A stretch of 64,000 nucleotides of DNA from Calliopsis andreniformis (Eukaryota; Arthropoda; Insecta; Hymenoptera; Andrenidae): positions 434,001 through 498,000 of the forward strand of contig NW_027480543.1 of the NCBI RefSeq assembly GCF_051401765.1, given 5' to 3'. Positions 26,227-39,539 of this stretch are shown one piece after another. Numbering within the stretch: position 1 is the first letter of the stretch; each line of letters starts with the position of its first letter. The translations under genes and the position numbers were made by a program. The notes beneath the pieces were generated by a model. That model was not told the DNA's origin and did no database searches. It saw only the letters and a list, made by a program, of their open reading frames with translations.

Positions 26227-27523
26227 ATTCTATTGAGTATTGAGAATTGAGCATTGATGGTTGAGTACTGAGGACTGAGGATTGAGGATTGAAGGTTGAG
26301 TATTGATCACTGGGGATTGAGGACTGAGGATTGAGGATTGAGGATTGAGGATTGAAGATTGAATATTGAGGATTGAAGATTGAGGATTGAGGATTGAGTG
26401 TTGAGGATGGAGGATGAGGGCTGAGGGTTGAGGATTGAGGTTTGAGGACTGAGGACTGAGGATTGAGGATCGAGAGTTGAGGATTGAGGATTGAGGATTG
26501 GGGATTGAGGATTGTGAATTGAGGACTGATGATTGAGGGTCGAAGATTGAACATTGAGGATTGAGGATTGAGGATTGATGATTAAGGATTGAGGATGGAG
26601 GATGAGGGCTGAGGGTTGAGGATTGAGGTTTGAGGACTGAGGACTGAGGATTGAGGGATGAGGTTTGAGGATGAGGGCTGAGGGTCGGGGATTGAGGTTT
26701 GACGGCTGAGCACTGAGGATTGAGGATTGAGAATTGAGAATTGAGGATTGAGGATTGAGGATTGAAAATTGAGTATTGAGGATTGGAGATTGACGATTGA
26801 GGATTGAGGACCGAGGATTGAGGATTGAGGATTGAAGATTGAGTATTGAGGATTGAAGATTGAGTATTGACGATTGAAGGTTGCGAATTGAAGATTGAGG
26901 ATAGAGGATTGAGTATTGAGGATAGAAGATTGAGGACTGGGGACTGAGGATTGGGGATTGAGGATTGAGGATTGAGGATTGAGGATTGAGTATTGATGAT
27001 TGAAGATTGAGGATTGGGTATTGATTATTGAAGAATGAGGATTGAGGATTGAGGATTGAGGATTGAGGATTGAAGATTGAGTATTGAGGATTGAAGGTTG
27101 AGGATTGAAGATTGAGTATTGAAGATTGAGGATTTGGGACTGAGGATTGAAGATTGAGGATTAGGATTGAGGATTGAGGATTGAGGACTGAGGATTGAGG
27201 ATTGAAGAATGAGGATTGAGGATTGAGGATTGAGGATCGAGGATTGAAGATTGAGTATTGAGGATTGAAGATTGAAGATTGAGGATTTGGGAATGAGGAT
27301 TGAAGGTTGAGGATTGAGGATTGAGGATTGAGGATTCAGGATTGAGGATTGAGGATTGAAGATTGAGGATTGGGTATTGAGGATTGAAGAATGAGGATTG
27401 AGGATTGAGGATTGAGGGTTGAGGATTGAAGATTGAGGGTTGAGGATTGAAGATTGACGATTGAGGATTGAGGATAGAGGATTGAGGATTGAGGATTGAG
27501 GATTGAGGATTGAAGATTGAGTA

Positions 27524-28085
27524 TTGAGCATTGAAGCCTGACGATTGAGGATTGAGGATTGCGGACTGAGGATTGAGGATTGTGGATGGAGGATTGAAGA
27601 TTGAGTATTGAGGATTGAAGATTGAGGATCGAGGATTGAGGATTGAGGATTGAGGATTGAAGATTGAGTATTGGGGAATGAGTGTTGAGGGTTGAATGAT
27701 CAGAATTGATGTTTGTGGATTCAGATTTGAAGATTGCAGATTGAGTATTGAGTATTGAAATCTGTGAATTGATGATATTCTATTGAGGATTGAGAATTGA
27801 CAACTGATTGTTGAGGACTGAGGTCTGAAGATTGAGGATTCAGGATTAAGGATTCAGGTTTGAGGTTTGAGGACTGAGAATTGAGGATTGTGGATTGAGG
27901 ATTGAGTATTGAGGATTGACGATTGAAGACTGAGGATTGAGGATGATGGCCGAGGGTTGAGGATTGAGGTTTGAGGACTGAGGACAGAGGATTGATGATT
28001 GAGAATTGAGGATTGAGGATTAAGGATTGAAGATTGAGGATTGTGTATTGAGGACTGAAGAATGAGGATTGAGGATTGAGGACTG
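27524..28085 (+). repeat. Family A fragment displaced into region B
   Basis: Begins with the family A landmark (CATTGAAGCCTGACG at 27529) and follows the order of 21131 to 21690, offset 6,393, through Y core 27754 and the GGATGATGGC block (here GGCCGAGG instead of GGCTGAGG). Beyond about 28085 the sequence switches back to region B type. Confidence 0.78.
27754..27788. repeat. Y core, GAATTG type
   Basis: In the displaced family A fragment. Confidence 0.8.
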
Positions 28086-29003
28086 AGGATTGAGGATTGA
28101 AGATTGAGTATTGAGGATTGAAGATTGAGTATTGACGATTGAAGGTTGCGAATTGAAGATTGAGGATAGAGGATTGAGTATTGAGGATAGAAGATTGAGG
28201 ACTGGGGACTGAGGATTGGGGATTGAGGATTGAGGATTGAGGATTGAGGATTGAGTATTGATGATTGAAGATTGAGGATTGGGTATTGATTATTGAAGAA
28301 TGAGGATTGAGGATTGAGGATTGAGGATTGAGGATTGAAGATTGAGTATTGAGGATTGAAGATTGATGATTGAGGATTGAGTATTGAAGATTGAGGATTT
28401 GGGACTGAGGATTGAAGATTGAGGATTAGGATTGAGGATTGAGGATTGAGGACTGAGGATTGAGGATTGAAGAATGAGGATTGAGGATTGAGGATTGAGG
28501 ATCGAGGATTGAAGATTGAGTATTGAGGATTGAAGATTGAAGATTGAGGATTTGGGAATGAGGATTGAAGGTTGAGGATTGAGGATTGAGGATTGAGGAT
28601 TCAGGATTGAGGATTGAGGATTGAAGATTGAGGATTGGGTATTGAGGATTGAAGAATGAGGATTGAGGATTGAGGATTGAGGGTTGAGGATTGAAGATTG
28701 AGGGTTGAGGATTGAAGATTGACGATTGAGGATTGAGGATAGAGGATTGAGGATTGAGTATTGAGGATTGAGTGTTGAGGATTGAAGATTGAGTATTGAG
28801 GATTGAAGATTGAGGATTGAGGATTAAGGATTGAGGATTGAGGATTGAAGATTGAGTATTGAGGATTGAAGATTAGGATTGAGGATTGAGGCTTGAGGAT
28901 TGAGGATTGAAGATTGAGGATAGGGGACTGAGTATTGAGGATTGAGTGATGAGAATTGATGTTTGCGGATAGAGATCTGAAGATTGCAGGTTGAGTATTA
29001 AGT

Positions 29004-29038
29004 ATTGAAAACTGTGAATTGAGGATATTCTATTGAGA
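29004..29038. repeat. Y core, GAATTGAGG type
   Basis: AAAACTGTGAATTGAGGATA form, intermediate between the earlier Y types and X; upstream GCGGATAGAGATCTGAAG. Confidence 0.8.
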
Positions 29039-29192
29039 ATTGAGGATTGACAACTGATTGTTGAGGACTCAGGGCTGAAGATTGATGATTCAGGATTGAG
29101 GATTCAGGTTTGACGTTTGAGGACTGAGGATTGAGGATTGGGTATTGGGGATTGACGATTGATGATTGAGGATTGAAGATTGAGTATTGAGT

Positions 29193-29227
29193 ATTGAAAA
29201 CTGTGAATTGAGGATATTCTATTGAGG
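29193..29227. repeat. Y core, GAATTGAGG type, without upstream arm
   Basis: Core present, but the usual GATGTTTGCGG stretch upstream is missing, so a break lies just left of it. Confidence 0.75.
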
Positions 29228-29763
29228 ATTGAGGATTGACAACTGATTGTTGAGGACTCAGGGCTGAAGATTGAGGATTCAGGATTGAGGATTCAGGATT
29301 GAGGATTGAAGATTGAGGAGTCGGTATTGAGGATTGAAGAATGAGGATTGAGGAGTGAGGACTGAGGATTGAGGATTGCAGATTGAGTATTGAGGATTGA
29401 AGTCTGAGGATTGAGGATTGAGGATTGAGAATTGAGAATTGAGGATTGATGATTGAAGATTGAGGATTGAGGATTGAGAATTGAGGACTGAGGATTGAGG
29501 AATGAGCATCGAAGATTGATTATTGGGGATTGAAGGTTGAGGATTGCGGATTGAGGATTGAGGATTGAGGATTGAGGATTGAAGATTGAGTATTGAGGAT
29601 TGAAAGTTGAGGACTGTGGATTGAGGATTGAGGATTGAGGATTGAATATTGAGGATTGAGGATTGAGTATCTAGGATTGAAGACTGAGGATTGAGGATTG
29701 AGGATTGAGGATTGAGGATGGAGGGTGAGGGCTGAGGGTTGAGGATTGAGGTTTGAGTATTGA

Positions 29764-29781
29764 ATCCTGAGAATTCAGGAT
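29764..29781. repeat. X box palindrome, perfect stem
   Basis: In the first copy of the 2,340 bp offset pair. Confidence 0.85.
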
Positions 29782-31539
29782 ATTCCATTGAGTATTGAGA
29801 ATTGAGGATTGATGGTTGAGTATTGAGGACTGAGGATTGAGGCTTGAAGGTTGAGTATTGATTATTCAGGATTGAGGTATGAGGACTGAGGATTGAGGAT
29901 TGAGGATTGAGGATTGAGGATTGAGGATTGAGGATTGAAGATTGAGGATTGGGTATTGAGGATTGAACATTGAGGATTGAGGATTGAGTATTGAGGTTCG
30001 AGGATTGAGGATTGAAGATTGAATATTGATGATTGAAGATTGAGGATCGAGGATTGCGAATTGAGGATTGAAGAATGAGGATTGAGGATTGAGGATTGAG
30101 GATTGAGGATCGAAAATTGAGTATTGATGATTGAAGATTGAGGATTGAGGATTGAGTACTGAAGATTGAGGATTTCGGACTGAGGATTGAAGATTGAGGA
30201 TTTAGGATTGAGCATTGAGGATTCAGGATTGAGGATTGAGTATTGAAGATTGAGGATTGGGTATTGAGGATTGAAGAATGAGGATTGAGGGTTGAGGATT
30301 GAGGATTGAAGATTGAGGATTGCGGATTGTCGATTGAGGATTGAGGATGAGGGCTGAGGGTTGAGGATTGAGGATTGAAGATTGAGTATTGAGGATTGAA
30401 GATTGAGTATTGAGGATTGAAGATTGCGGATTGAGGATTGAGGATTGAGGATTGAGTATTGAGGGTAGAAGATTGAGGACTGGGGATTGACGATTGGGGA
30501 TTGTGGATTGAGTATTGAAGATTGAGGATTTGGGACTGAGGATTGAAGATTGAGGATTAGGATTGAGGATTGAGGATTGAGGATTGAGGATTGAAGATTG
30601 AATATTAATGATTGAAGATTGAGGATTGAGCATTGAGGGTTGTGGATTGAGGACGAGGACTGAGGGCTGAGTATTGATGTTTGAAGTCTGAGGATTGAGG
30701 ATTGAGAATTGAGGATTGAGGATTGAGGACTGAAGATTGAGGATTCGGTATTGAGGATTGAAGAATGAGGATCGAGGAGTGAGGACTGAGGATTGAGGAT
30801 TGCAGATTGAGTATTGAGGATTGCAGATTGAGGATTGAGGATTGAGTATTGAAGATTGAGGATTTGGGACTGAGGATTGAAGACTGAGGATTGAGGATTG
30901 AGGATTCAGGACTGAGGATTGAGGATTGAAGATTGAGGATTGGGTATTGATGATTGAAGAATGAGGATAGAGGATTGAGGATTGAGGATTGAGGATTGAG
31001 GATTGAGAATTGAGGATTGAGGATTGAGGATTGAAGATTGAGGTTTTGGAATTGAGGATTGAAGAATGAGGATTAAGGAGTGAGGATTGAGAATTGAGGA
31101 TTGCTGATTGAGCATTGAGGATTGAAGACTGAGGATTGAGGATTGAGGATTCAGGATTGAGGATTGAGTATTGAAGATTGAGGATTGGGTATTGAGGATT
31201 GAAGAATGAGGATTGAGGGTTGAGGATTGAGGATTGAAGATTGAGTATTGAGGATTGAAGATTAACGATTGAGGTTTGAGGATTGAGGATTGAGTATTGA
31301 GTATTGAGGATTGAGGATTGACGATTGAGTATTGAGGATTGAAGATTGAGGATTGAGGATTGAGGATTGAGAATTGAGTATTGAAGATTGAGAATTGAGG
31401 ATTGAAGATTAAGATTGAGGATTGAGGATTGAGGATTAAGGATTGATGATTGAGGATTGGGGACTGAGTATTGAGGGTTGAGTGATCAGAACTGATGTTT
31501 GCGGATAGAGATCTGAAGTTTGCAGGTTGAGTATTGAGT

Positions 31540-31574
31540 ATTGAAAACTGTGAATTGAGGATATTCTATTGAGG
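31540..31574. repeat. Y core, GAATTGAGG type
   Basis: Partner of 29193 in the 2,340 bp pair, but with the upstream arm (GATCTGAAGTTTGCAGG). Confidence 0.8.
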
Positions 31575-32103
31575 ATTGAGGATTGACAACTGATTGTTGA
31601 GGACTCAGGGCTGAAGATTGAGGATTCAGGATTGAGGATTCAGGATTGAGGATTGAAGATTGAGGAGTCGGTATTGAGGATTGAAGAATGAGGATTGAGG
31701 AGTGAGGACTGAGGATTGAGGATTGCAGATTGAGTATTGAGGATTGAAGTCTGAGGATTGAGGATTGAGGATTGAGAATTGAGGATTGATGATTGAAGAT
31801 TGAGGATTGAGGATTGAGAATTGAGGACTGAGGATTGAGGAATGAGCATCGAAGATTGATTAAAGAGGATTGAAGGTTGAGGATTGCGGATTGAGGATTG
31901 AGGATTGAGGATTGAGGATTGAAGATTGAGTATTGATGATTGAAAGTTGAGGACTGTGGATTGAGGATTGAGGATTGAGGATTGAATATTGAGGATTGAG
32001 GATTGAGTATCTAGGATTGAAGACTGAGGATTGAGGATTGAGGATTGAGGATTGAGGATGGAGGGTGAGGGCTGAGGGTTGAGGATTGAGGTTTGAGTAT
32101 TGA

Positions 32104-32121
32104 ATCCTAAGAATTCAGGAT
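32104..32121. repeat. X box palindrome, one mismatch
   Basis: Left arm ATCCTAA; partner of 29764. Confidence 0.82.
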
Positions 32122-33019
32122 ATTCCATTGAGTATTGAGAATTGAGGATTGATGGTTGAGTATTGAGGACTGAGGATTGAGGCTTGAAGGTTGAGTATTG
32201 ATTATTCAGGATTGAGGTATGAGGACTGAGGATTGAGGATTGAAGATTGAGTATTGAGGATTGAAGGTTGAGGATTGAGGATTGAGGATTGAGGATTGAG
32301 GGTTATGTCTGTGGGTTGAGGATTGAGGTTTGAGGACTGAGGGCTGAGGATTGAAGACTGAGGGTTGAGGATGGGGGCAGAGGGTCTGGGATTGAGGTTT
32401 GACGACTGAGGATTTAGGATTGAGGACTGAGAATTGAGGATTGATGATTGCGGATTGAAGATAGAGGATTGGGTATTGAGGATTGAAGAATGAGGATTGA
32501 AGATTGAGGACTGATGATTAAGGATGTAGGATGTAGGATGAGGGCTGAGGGTTGAGGATTGAGGTTTGAGGACTGAGGACTGAGGATTGAGGATTCAGAA
32601 TTGAGAATTGAGGATTGAGGATTGAGGATTGAAAATTGAGTGTTGAGGATTGGAGATTGACGATTGAGGATTGAGGACCGAGGATTGAGGATTGAGGATT
32701 GAAGATTGAGTATTGAGGATTGAAGATTGTGTATTGACGATTGAAGATTGCGAATTGAGGATTGAGGATAGAGGATTGAGTATTGAGGATAGAAGATTGA
32801 GGACTGGGGACTGAGGATTGGGGATTGAGGATTGAGGATTGAGGATTGAGGATTGAGGATTGAGTATTGATGATTGAAGATTGAGGATTGGGTATTGATT
32901 ATTGAAGAATGAGGATTGAGGATTGAGGATTGAAGATTGAGTATTGAGGATTGAAGATTGAGGATTGAGGATTGAGTATTGAAGATTGAGGATTTGGGAC
33001 TGAGGATTGAAGATTGAGG

Positions 33020-35031
33020 ATTAGGATTGAGGATTGAGGATTGAGGACTGAGGATTGAGGATTGAAGAATGAGGATTGAAGATTGAGGATTGAGGATTGA
33101 GGATTGAGGATTGAGTACTGAGGATAGAAGATTGAGGATTGGGGACTGAGGATTGAAGATTGAGGATTGAGGATTGAGGATTGAGGATTGAGAATGAGTG
33201 CTGAGGTTTGAGGGTTGAGGTTTGAGGTCTGAGGACTGAGGATTGAGGGTTGAGAATTGAGGATTGAGGATTGAAGGTTGTTGATTGGGTATTGAGGATT
33301 GAAGAAAGAGGATTGAGGATTAAGGATTGAGGATTGAGGATTGAGGATTGAAGATTGAGTATTCAGGATTGGAGATTGACGATTGAGGATTGAGGACCGA
33401 GGTTTGAGGATTGAGGACTGAAGATTGAGTATTGAGGATTGAAGATTGAGGATAGTGGATTGAGGATAGAGGATTGAGGTTTGAAGATTGAGGATTGGGG
33501 ACTGAGTGTTGATGGTTGAGTGATGAGAATTGATGTTTCTGGATAGAGATTTGAAGATTGCAGGATGAGTATTGAGTATAGAAACCTGTGAATTGAGGAT
33601 ATTCGATTGAGGATTGAGGATTCACAACAGATTGTTGAGGACTGAGGGCTGAAGATTGAGGATTCAGGATTGAGGATTCAGGATTGACGTTTGAGGACTG
33701 AGGATTGAGGATTGAGGATTGAGGATTGAGGATTGAGGATTGAGGATTGAAGATTGAGGATTGGGTATTGAGGATTGAACATTGAGGATTGAGGATTGAG
33801 TATTGAGGTTTGAGGATTGAGGATTGAAGATTGAATATTGATGATTGAAGATTGAGGATCGAGGATTGCGAATTGAGGATTGAAGAATGAGGATTGAGGA
33901 TTGAGGATTGAGGATTGAGGATCGAAAATTGAGTATTGAGGATTGAAGATTGAGGATTGAGGATTGAGTACTGAAGATTGAGGATTTGGGACTGAGGATT
34001 GAAGATTGAGGATTTAGGATTGAGCATTGAGGATTCAGGATTGAGGATTGAGTATTGAAGATTGAGGATTGGGTATTGAGGACTGAAGAATGAGGATTGA
34101 GGGTTGAGGATTGAGGATTGAAGATTGAGGATTGCGGATTGTCGATTGAGGATTGAGGATGAGGGCTGAGGGTTGAGGATTGAGGATTGAAGATTGAGTA
34201 TTGAGGATTGAAGATTGAGTATTGAGGATTGAAGATTGCGGATTGAGGATTGAGGATTGAGGATTGAGTATTGAGGGTAGAAGATTGAGGACTGGGGACT
34301 GACGATTGGGGATTGAGGATTGAGGATTGATGATTGAGGATTGAGGATTGATGATTGAAAATTGAGGATTGGGTATTGAGGGTTGAAGAATGAGGATTGA
34401 GGATTGAGCATTGAGGATTGAGGATTGAAGATTGAGTATTGCGGATTGAAGATTGAGTATTGACGATTGAAGATTGCGAATTGAGGATTGAGGATATGGG
34501 ATTGAGTATTGAGGATAGAAGATTGAGGACTGGGGACTGAGGATTGGGCATTGAGGATTGAGGATTGAGGATTGAGGATTGAGCATTGATGATTGAAGAT
34601 TGAGGATTGGGTATTGATTATTGAAGAATGAGGATTGAGGATTGAGGATTGAGGATTGAGGATTGAAGATTGAGTATTGAGGATTGAAGATTGAGGATTG
34701 AGGATTCAGTATTGAAGATTGAGGATTTGGGACTGAGGATTGAAGATTGAGGATTAGGATTGAGGATTGAGGATTGAGGACTGAGGATTGAGGATTGAAG
34801 AATGAGGATTGAGGATTGAGGATTGAGGATTGAGGATTGAAGATTGAGTATTGAGGATTGAAGATTGAAGATTGAGGATCTGGGAATGCGGATTGAAGTT
34901 TGAGGATTGAGGATTGAGGATTGAGGATTCAGGATTGAGGATTGAGGATTGAAGATTGAGGATTGGGTATTGAGTATTGAGGATTGAGGATTGAGGATTG
35001 AAGATTGGATACTGAGGATTGAAGATTGAGG
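33020..35031 (+). repeat. 2,012 bp tandem unit, first copy
   Basis: All markers recur at +2,012: Y core 33578 to 35590, and the GGATTGAAGATTGGATACTG end block 34999 to 37011. Only isolated substitutions were seen, for example GAGGGTTGAAGAATG near 34379 versus GAGGATTGAAGAATG near 36391. The near identity indicates a very recent duplication, or an assembly repeat error. Confidence 0.85.
33578..33612. repeat. Y core, CCTGTGAATTG type
   Basis: GAAACCTGTGAATTGAGG then ATATTCG; upstream GTTTCTGGATAGAG. Confidence 0.8.
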
Positions 35032-37043
35032 ATTAGGATTGAGGATTGAGGATTGAGGACTGAGGATTGAGGATTGAAGAATGAGGATTGAAGATTGAGG
35101 ATTGAGGATTGAGGATTGAGGATTGAGTACTGAGGATAGAAGATTGAGGATTGGGGACTGAGGATTGAAGATTGAGGATTGAGGATTGAGGATTGAGGAT
35201 TGAGAATGAGTGCTGAGGTTTGAGGGTTGAGGTTTGAGGTCTGAGGACTGAGGATTGAGGGTTGAGAATTGAGGATTGAGGATTGAAGGTTGTTGATTGG
35301 GTATTGAGGATTGAAGAAAGAGGATTGAGGATTAAGGATTGAGGATTGAGGATTGAGGATTGAAGATTGAGTATTCAGGATTGGAGATTGACGATTGAGG
35401 ATTGAGGACCGAGGTTTGAGGATTGAGGACTGAAGATTGAGTATTGAGGATTGAAGATTGAGGATAGTGGATTGAGGATAGAGGATTGAGGTTTGAAGAT
35501 TGAGGATTGGGGACTGAGTGTTGATGGTTGAGTGATGAGAATTGATGTTTCTGGATAGAGATTTGAAGATTGCAGGATGAGTATTGAGTATAGAAACCTG
35601 TGAATTGAGGATATTCGATTGAGGATTGAGGATTCACAACAGATTGTTGAGGACTGAGGGCTGAAGATTGAGGATTCAGGATTGAGGATTCAGGATTGAC
35701 GTTTGAGGACTGAGGATTGAGGATTGAGGATTGAGGATTGAGGATTGAGGATTGAGGATTGAAGATTGAGGATTGGGTATTGAGGATTGAACATTGAGGA
35801 TTGAGGATTGAGTATTGAGGTTTGAGGATTGAGGATTGAAGATTGAATATTGATGATTGAAGATTGAGGATCGAGGATTGCGAATTGAGGATTGAAGAAT
35901 GAGGATTGAGGATTGAGGATTGAGGATTGAGGATCGAAAATTGAGTATTGAGGATTGAAGATTGAGGATTGAGGATTGAGTACTGAAGATTGAGGATTTG
36001 GGACTGAGGATTGAAGATTGAGGATTTAGGATTGAGCATTGAGGATTCAGGATTGAGGATTGAGTATTGAAGATTGAGGATTGGGTATTGAGGACTGAAG
36101 AATGAGGATTGAGGGTTGAGGATTGAGGATTGAAGATTGAGGATTGCGGATTGTCGATTGAGGATTGAGGATGAGGGCTGAGGGTTGAGGATTGAGGATT
36201 GAAGATTGAGTATTGAGGATTGAAGATTGAGTATTGAGGATTGAAGATTGCGGATTGAGGATTGAGGATTGAGGATTGAGTATTGAGGGTAGAAGATTGA
36301 GGACTGGGGACTGACGATTGGGGATTGAGGATTGAGGATTGATGATTGAGGATTGAGGATTGATGATTGAAAATTGAGGATTGGGTATTGAGGATTGAAG
36401 AATGAGGATTGAGGATTGAGCATTGAGGATTGAGGATTGAAGATTGAGTATTGCGGATTGAAGATTGAGTATTGACGATTGAAGATTGCGAATTGAGGAT
36501 TGAGGATATGGGATTGAGTATTGAGGATAGAAGATTGAGGACTGGGGACTGAGGATTGGGCATTGAGGATTGAGGATTGAGGATTGAGGATTGAGCATTG
36601 ATGATTGAAGATTGAGGATTGGGTATTGATTATTGAAGAATGAGGATTGAGGATTGAGGATTGAGGATTGAGGATTGAAGATTGAGTATTGAGGATTGAA
36701 GATTGAGGATTGAGGATTCAGTATTGAAGATTGAGGATTTGGGACTGAGGATTGAAGATTGAGGATTAGGATTGAGGATTGAGGATTGAGGACTGAGGAT
36801 TGAGGATTGAAGAATGAGGATTGAGGATTGAGGATTGAGGATTGAGGATTGAAGATTGAGTATTGAGGATTGAAGATTGAAGATTGAGGATCTGGGAATG
36901 CGGATTGAAGTTTGAGGATTGAGGATTGAGGATTGAGGATTCAGGATTGAGGATTGAGGATTGAAGATTGAGGATTGGGTATTGAGTATTGAGGATTGAG
37001 GATTGAGGATTGAAGATTGGATACTGAGGATTGAAGATTGAGG
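35032..37043 (+). repeat. 2,012 bp tandem unit, second copy
   Basis: Direct continuation of the first copy in the same orientation. At its right end the GGATTAGGATTG 6-mer phase shift of the first copy is replaced by a regular heptamer, and region C follows. A related block also lies at 59.1 to 59.8 kb. Confidence 0.85.
35590..35624. repeat. Y core, CCTGTGAATTG type
   Basis: 2,012 bp from 33578, same private ATATTCG change. Confidence 0.8.
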
Positions 37044-38170
37044 ATTGAGGATTGAGGATTGAGGATTGATGATTGAAGATTGTGTATTGAGAATTGAGGG
37101 TTGAGGATTGAGGATTGAGGATTGAGGATTCAAGATTGAGGATTGAGGATTGAGGATTGAGGATTGAGGATTGAGGATTGAGGATTGAGGCTTGAGGATC
37201 TAGAATTGGAGATTGATTATTGTGGATTGAAGATTGGGGATTGAGGATTGAGGGTTGAGGATCTAGGATTGGAGATTGATTATTGAGGATTGAAGATTGA
37301 GGATTGATGATTGAGGAACGAGAATTGAGAATTGAGGATGAGGTCTGAGGGTTGAGAATTGAGGTTTGAGGACTGAGGACTGGGGATTGAGGACTGAGGT
37401 TTGAGGATGAGGGCTGAGGGTCGGGGATTGAGGTTTGACGGCTGAGGACTGAGGATTGAGGATTGAGAATTAAGGATTGTTGATAGAGGATTGAAGATTG
37501 AGGATTGAGGATTGAGGATTGAGGATTGAGAATTGAAGATTGAGAATTGATGATTGAATACTGAGGATTGAGGATTGAGGTTTGAGGATTGAGGACGAGG
37601 ACTGACGGTAGAGGATTGAGGTTTGAGGATTGAGGATTGAGGATTGAGGACTGGTGATTGAGGATTGAGGGTTAAGCATTGAGGATTGAAGATTGAAGAC
37701 TGGGGATTGAGGATTGATGATTGAGAATTAAGGATTGAGGATTGGGGATTGAGGATGTAGGATTGGAGATTGATTATTGAGGATTGAAGATTGAGGATTG
37801 AGGATTGAGAATTGAGAATTGAGAATTGAGAATTGAGGGTGAGGTCTGAGGGTTGAGGATTGAGGTTTGATGAACGAGGATTTAGGATTGAGGATTGAGG
37901 ACTGAGGATTGACGATTGAGTATTGAAGATTGAGGATTGATGACTGAGGAATGAGGACTGAGGATTGAGGATTGAGGATTGAGGATTGAAGATTGAGTAT
38001 TGAGGATTGAAAGTTGAGGATTGTGGATTGAGGATTGAGGATTGAGGATTGAATATTGAGGATTGAGGATTGAGTATCTAGGATTGAAGATTGAGGATTG
38101 AGGATTGAGGATTGAGGATTGAGGATGGAGGGTGAGGGCTGAGGGTTGAGGATTGAGGTTTGAGTATTGA

Positions 38171-38188
38171 ATCCTGAGAATTCAGGAT
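38171..38188. repeat. X box palindrome, perfect stem
   Basis: Followed by ATTCCATCGAG, a private change. Confidence 0.85.
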
Positions 38189-39521
38189 ATTCCATCGAGT
38201 ATTGAGAATTGAGGATTGATGGTTGAGTATTGAGGACTGAGGATTGAGGCTTGAAGGTTGAGTATTGATTATTCAGGATTGAGGTTTGAGGACTGAGGAT
38301 TGAGGATTGAAGATTGAGCATTGAGGATTGAAGATTGAGGATTGAGGATTGAGGACTGAGGATTGAGGATTGAAGATTGAGTATTGAGGATTGAAGGTTG
38401 AGGATTGAGGATTGATGATTGGGGATTAAGGATGATGTCTGAGGGTTTAGGATTGAAGTTTGAGGTCTGAGGATTGAGGATTGAGGACTGAGGATTGAGG
38501 ATGAGGGCAGAGGGTCAGGGATTGAGGTTTGACGATTGAGGGTTGAGGATTGAGGATTGAGAATTGAGGATTGAGGATTGAGGATTGAATATTGAGGATT
38601 GAGGATTGAGGATTGAGGATTGAGCATTGAGGATTGAAGACTGAATATTGATGATTGAAGATTGAGGATTGAGGATTGAGGGTCGTGGATTGAGGACGAG
38701 GACTGAGGGTTGAATATTGATGATTGAGGACTGAGGATTGAGGATTGAGGATTGAAAATTGAGGATTGAGTATTGAGGATTGAGGATTGAGGATTGAAGA
38801 TTGGATATTGAGGATTGAAGATTGAGGATTGAGGATTGAGGATTGAGGATTGAGTATTGAGGATGATGTCTGAGGGCTGAGGATTGAGGTTTGAGGACTG
38901 AGGACTGAGGATCGAGGACTGAGGTTTGAGGATGAGGGCTGAGGGTCGGGGATTGAGGTTTGACGGCTGAGGACTGAGGATTGAGGATTGAGAATTAAGG
39001 ATTGTTGATAGAGGATTGAAGATTGAGGATTGGGTATTGAGGATTGAAGAATGAGGATTGAAGATCGAGGATTGGGTATTGAGGACAGAACATTGAGGAT
39101 TGAGGATTGAGGATTTAAGGTTGAATATTGATGAATGAAGATTAACGATTGAGGTCTGAGGATTGAGGATTGAGGATTGAAAATTGAGGATTGAGGATTC
39201 AGGATTGAGGATTGAGGATTGATGATTGAGGACTGAGGATTGAGGATTGAGGATTGAAAATTGAGGATTGAGGATTGAGGATTGAGGATTGAAGATTGAG
39301 AATTGGGGATTGCGGATTGACGGTTGAGGATTGAGTATTGAGGATAGAGAATTGAGGATTGAGGATTGAAATTGAGTATTGAGGCCTGAGGATTGAGGAT
39401 TGAGGATTGAGGATTGGGGATTGAATATTGAGTACTCAGGATTGAAGATTGAGGATTGAGGATTGAGGGTTGAGGATGGAGGATGAGGGCTGAGGGTTGA
39501 GGATTGAGGTTTGAGTATTGA

Positions 39522-39539
39522 ACCCTGAGAATTCAGGAT
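39522..39539. repeat. X box palindrome, one mismatch
   Basis: Left arm ACCCTGA. Confidence 0.82.

Larger units (their letters stand above)
26820..28750 (+). repeat. Direct repeat pair (about 0.65 kb each, offset about 1,265 bp) flanking a family A fragment
   Basis: The block containing TTGCGAATTGAAGATTG occurs at 26881 and 28146. Matching sequence runs over about 26.83 to 27.49 kb and 28.09 to 28.75 kb, with small differences. The two copies flank a segment of family A type. Confidence 0.75.
29190..29880 (+). repeat. X/Y-bearing block, first copy (offset 2,340 bp to 31530)
   Basis: Contains Y core 29193 and X box 29764. The same order and spacing recur 2,340 bp to the right. Differences include a C to A style change in the X box of the second copy and one GAGAATT more here. 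Confidence 0.72.
31530..32220 (+). repeat. X/Y-bearing block, second copy
   Basis: Homologue of 29190 to 29880 with Y core 31540 and X box 32104, the latter carrying a G to A change that breaks one stem pair. A run here reads GATTAAAGAGG where the first copy has GATTATTGGGG. Confidence 0.72.
25990..33019 (+). repeat. Mosaic heptamer region B
   Basis: Still the same heptamer, but the block order of family A is lost. It holds blocks with GGATTTGGGACTGAGG and GGATTAGGATTG that are rare or absent before 26 kb, X boxes at 26209, 29764 and 32104, Y cores at 27754, 29004, 29193 and 31540, and several local duplications listed separately. No gene or other element was seen. Confidence 0.75.

Noticed and set aside
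27524..28085. Family A fragment between direct repeats as a mobile element with target duplication
   Set aside because: The flanking repeats are about 0.65 kb each and the insert has no coding capacity or terminal inverted repeats. Block duplication or unequal exchange explains it.
14119..37043. Treating the near-identical 7,017 bp and 2,012 bp copies as certain biological duplications
   Set aside because: Assemblers can create or collapse exact copies in such DNA. A few private substitutions argue for real copies, but read-level evidence is needed, so I report the similarity and not a firm event.
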